DNA from: Bimuria novae-zelandiae CBS 107.79
Taxonomy: Eukaryota; Ascomycota; Dothideomycetes; Pleosporales; Didymosphaeriaceae
Length of the DNA stretch: 32,269 nucleotides
Direction of reading: 5' to 3'
Assembly: GCA_010015655.1 (NCBI GenBank)
Contig: ML976659.1
Location: 549,347 to 581,615, forward strand
Positions 30,166 to 32,269 of the stretch are shown piece after piece. The notes beneath the pieces were generated by a model. It saw only the letters and a list, made by a program, of their open reading frames with translations, did no database searches and was not told the origin of the DNA. Each line of letters opens with the position of its first letter. The stretch's first letter is position 1. The position numbers and the translations under genes were made by a program.

Positions 30166-32269
30166 TCGAAAGATAAGAAAAAGGCGGGTTGCATGTTCCT
30201 ATTACTGCTATCGTCGCTTTGAAGCGTTCTAATAGTTCGAAGAAGTGGGAATTACAACAGTTTAAGTAGGCAACGGCTTCCGCGGCTACATGCCAACTAG
30301 GTAGTCAAAAAGCTGGTTTGAAATAACCTTAGCCCTCTGGCAGACAACAGTCGGCAGTCTATGCAAAACGACGGTCGGGACGCCACAAACCGCCAGGTCG
30401 GAGTCAGATTCAGTGGCGGGGGCGATGCAACCTTCCCATGAACCCCCTTTTCCTCTCGGACAGGATGTTGGTGACCATTCCGCAGATCCTCATCTTGGGT
30501 ACGGGAAGTTGCAGAGCCAGCGCTGCATGTGGCAGGGCATTTCCCAACATACAGCTCGCCTCTCTGTCGAGGGTCGCTTCAAGGTCATGCAAGCAGAAGT
30601 CCATGTCGCGTGCACCTTCGATAGCATGCTGTTCAGGGCGAACCTTTCACGCATAGTCACCTCGTCGGCGACCCCGAAACCCACACCTGGGCTCAAACTC
30701 TCGTCGAGGCTTTTCGTAACGCGGACTCAGCTTTGCAGGGAAGTGGACACACACACATATGCCCTTTTCGGGCCCGAAGGCCCACTATGGCCCTTCATTT
30801 TGACGGAGCTGAAGCACCGGAGTGCAACTTTGCCGTGCGTGCACCGAAAGCCCCAACCACTAGGCAGTGCAATTTGGCTGATGCATAGCTTGACCGCCAT
30901 TTGCTCATTCGAATTGTGGTTCGTAATCTGCCATGCTTGTCTAATGTGATCCTCTACAGGAACTGGACGTGTTGAGACCAATTGGCTCCTGTGGGGAAGC
31001 TAATCCCGGAAGATTGCTGAGTGTCCAGCTTGTCCAACTGAAGTTACAACTAGGTCCGCTCCCTCGTGCTGAGACACTAGCAAAGCGTCCTAGGCGGCTC
31101 AGTTACCTTGCTGGTAATTTGTGACGTGACCAGGCAAGCATGCCCGGCATTAGTACGAATTAGGGAGCAGGTCAAAATCCGAATCCGAAAGGGGTTCAAC
31201 CAAAGGATGGGAGGCAGGAGTGGCGCGGGGATTGGAGGCCGTTCGCGAGCGAATATGCTACGGAAGGAGGCAGTTTATGTTGGCTCTACTTTGCTCCGGT
31301 GTAGGCCAACAAAATCAAACGACCGAGTTCGAGGCAAGACAGCAGCAGAGCTGCCCGCTAAATCCACGGAAGACGCATGATGCGAAATTCAGTTAGAGGT
31401 AGCTGAATCTGTGACGCCGGAACGCAGCCTACCGTCATGCAAGCAGTCATGCGGACCCAGGCTACAATCTATCAAGTGCAGACTGGGCGAGTACATGCCA
31501 CTACCATCCTGCTCGGCCGAACAGCAGGTCGTAGCCTAGCTAAGTCTGCCTCGTCTGGCTCTCGTAGGACTGACTTTGCAGCAACGGCATTCTGAGCCAA
31601 TTATTTCCACGAGGCTTGCATTTCCGTGAAACTGTTAAGCGCCCAGCTAATATTGCACGGGTCTAACCCCTACCGCTCAGACGTTATCGCGGCGTGCAAG
31701 GCGCTTCTGTCGCCATCCCGCGTGATCGATGACGTGGCAGGTCGACAAGCTCTAATACAAGCAAGTATGCGGCTTCTTCTGGAAGAGGGAACCGAAGGGT
31801 TGGCCGGAATTCGTTTTCAGGCGGTGCCGGAGTCGAGGGTAGATGCCATAAACACTGCTCAGTCATGAGGAAGGCGAGCGGCCCTTCGCGGCTGAATCTA
31901 GAGTGGAATAGAGTCGCTTGCGGAGCATCAAGGAGGATACGAGAATTGCCTTAGACACGGCGCAGTACCCTCGTCGTCAGCCCATCAAAGCGGGGGGAAA
32001 CTGGAGCCATCGGGGCATGCACGGTCGCATGATTTGCCAAGAGGTGGGAAACTACCTCACAAAGGAGTCCGAGCGACCAATTAGGAGGAAAGGGGGTGCT
32101 GGGAGCATAGAGACGATAGATGGAGAAGGGTAGAGCGGCGAGGGCAGCGTGCTTATATGCGATGAGGTCGGTGCACGGGCCAGATAAAAGCGGCGAGTTG
32201 CCAAGCGAGCCTCCATTTCCCGCTCAGGAAACCTCCATTTCCGGATGCGGTTCCACCACCACCAATATA
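30166..32269. other. 2.1 kb without a convincing gene
   Basis: Several mutually overlapping frames exist (plus 30413-30949, 178 codons; plus 31108-31380; plus 31626-31868, which has no ATG start; minus 30490-30981). None has a recognisable domain, and the antisense frames are about as long. The sequence is not obviously RIP-degraded. The extreme right end repeats a short motif (CCTCCATTTCC) twice. A gene continuing beyond the window cannot be excluded. Confidence 0.4.

Noticed and set aside
30413..30949. 178-codon plus-strand frame
   Set aside because: Overlapped by comparably long antisense frames, no domain, no intron or codon evidence; kept only as an unannotated stretch.

Overview
The window looks like an accessory, transposon-rich segment of a filamentous ascomycete genome (Pezizomycotina, probably Dothideomycetes). 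Evidence: genes split by 40-70 nt introns with CTAAC/CTAAT-type branch points, LysM secreted proteins, HET/NACHT/NB-ARC receptors, a DUF7924 protein, a chromodomain protein, pogo, Tc1 and copia-type elements, and long CpA-poor/TpA-rich tracts that resemble repeat-induced point mutation (RIP). There is one assembly gap of 175 N (14842-15016). No rRNA, tRNA or CRISPR array was seen. Several gene models below join exons that I spliced by eye from GT-AG signals and reading-frame continuity.

Layout. (1) 284-6117: a three-exon hypothetical gene, then two divergently transcribed secreted LysM proteins (two LysM on the minus strand; five LysM on the plus strand). (2) 6633-14218: a self/non-self recognition block made of a CorA-like membrane protein gene (minus), a short NACHT NLR without C-terminal repeats (plus) and a HET-NB-ARC-TPR receptor (minus). 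A 128-bp hAT-type MITE with 8-bp target duplication sits exactly on a splice acceptor of the CorA-like gene, and a 250-bp TA-flanked MITE lies behind the NACHT gene. The HET receptor has an apparent donor-site mutation (GT to AT) in the intron that splits its P-loop. (3) 15626-17685: a pogo transposase remnant fused head-on to a 5'-truncated DUF7924 gene. (4) 18.2-22.6 kb: a fragmentary hypothetical gene, an orphan protein with an internal domain duplication, and a nearly complete Tc1/mariner element whose transposase has one in-frame stop. (5) 22.8-28.1 kb: a truncated gene start, then old RIP-degraded sequence into which a young copia-derived TRIM element (24011-25345; identical 119-bp LTRs, 5-bp TSD, PBS, PPT) has inserted. 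(6) 28385-30165: a chromodomain gene with an intact 3' part and a decayed, internally duplicated 5' part. (7) 30.2-32.3 kb: no convincing gene.

How the genes relate: the LysM proteins would act outside the cell on chitin or its oligomers. The CorA-like/NACHT/HET-NLR group is of the kind that controls fungal heterokaryon incompatibility or immunity-like cell death. The rest is mainly the record of successive transposon invasions, RIP-like decay and later nested insertion.
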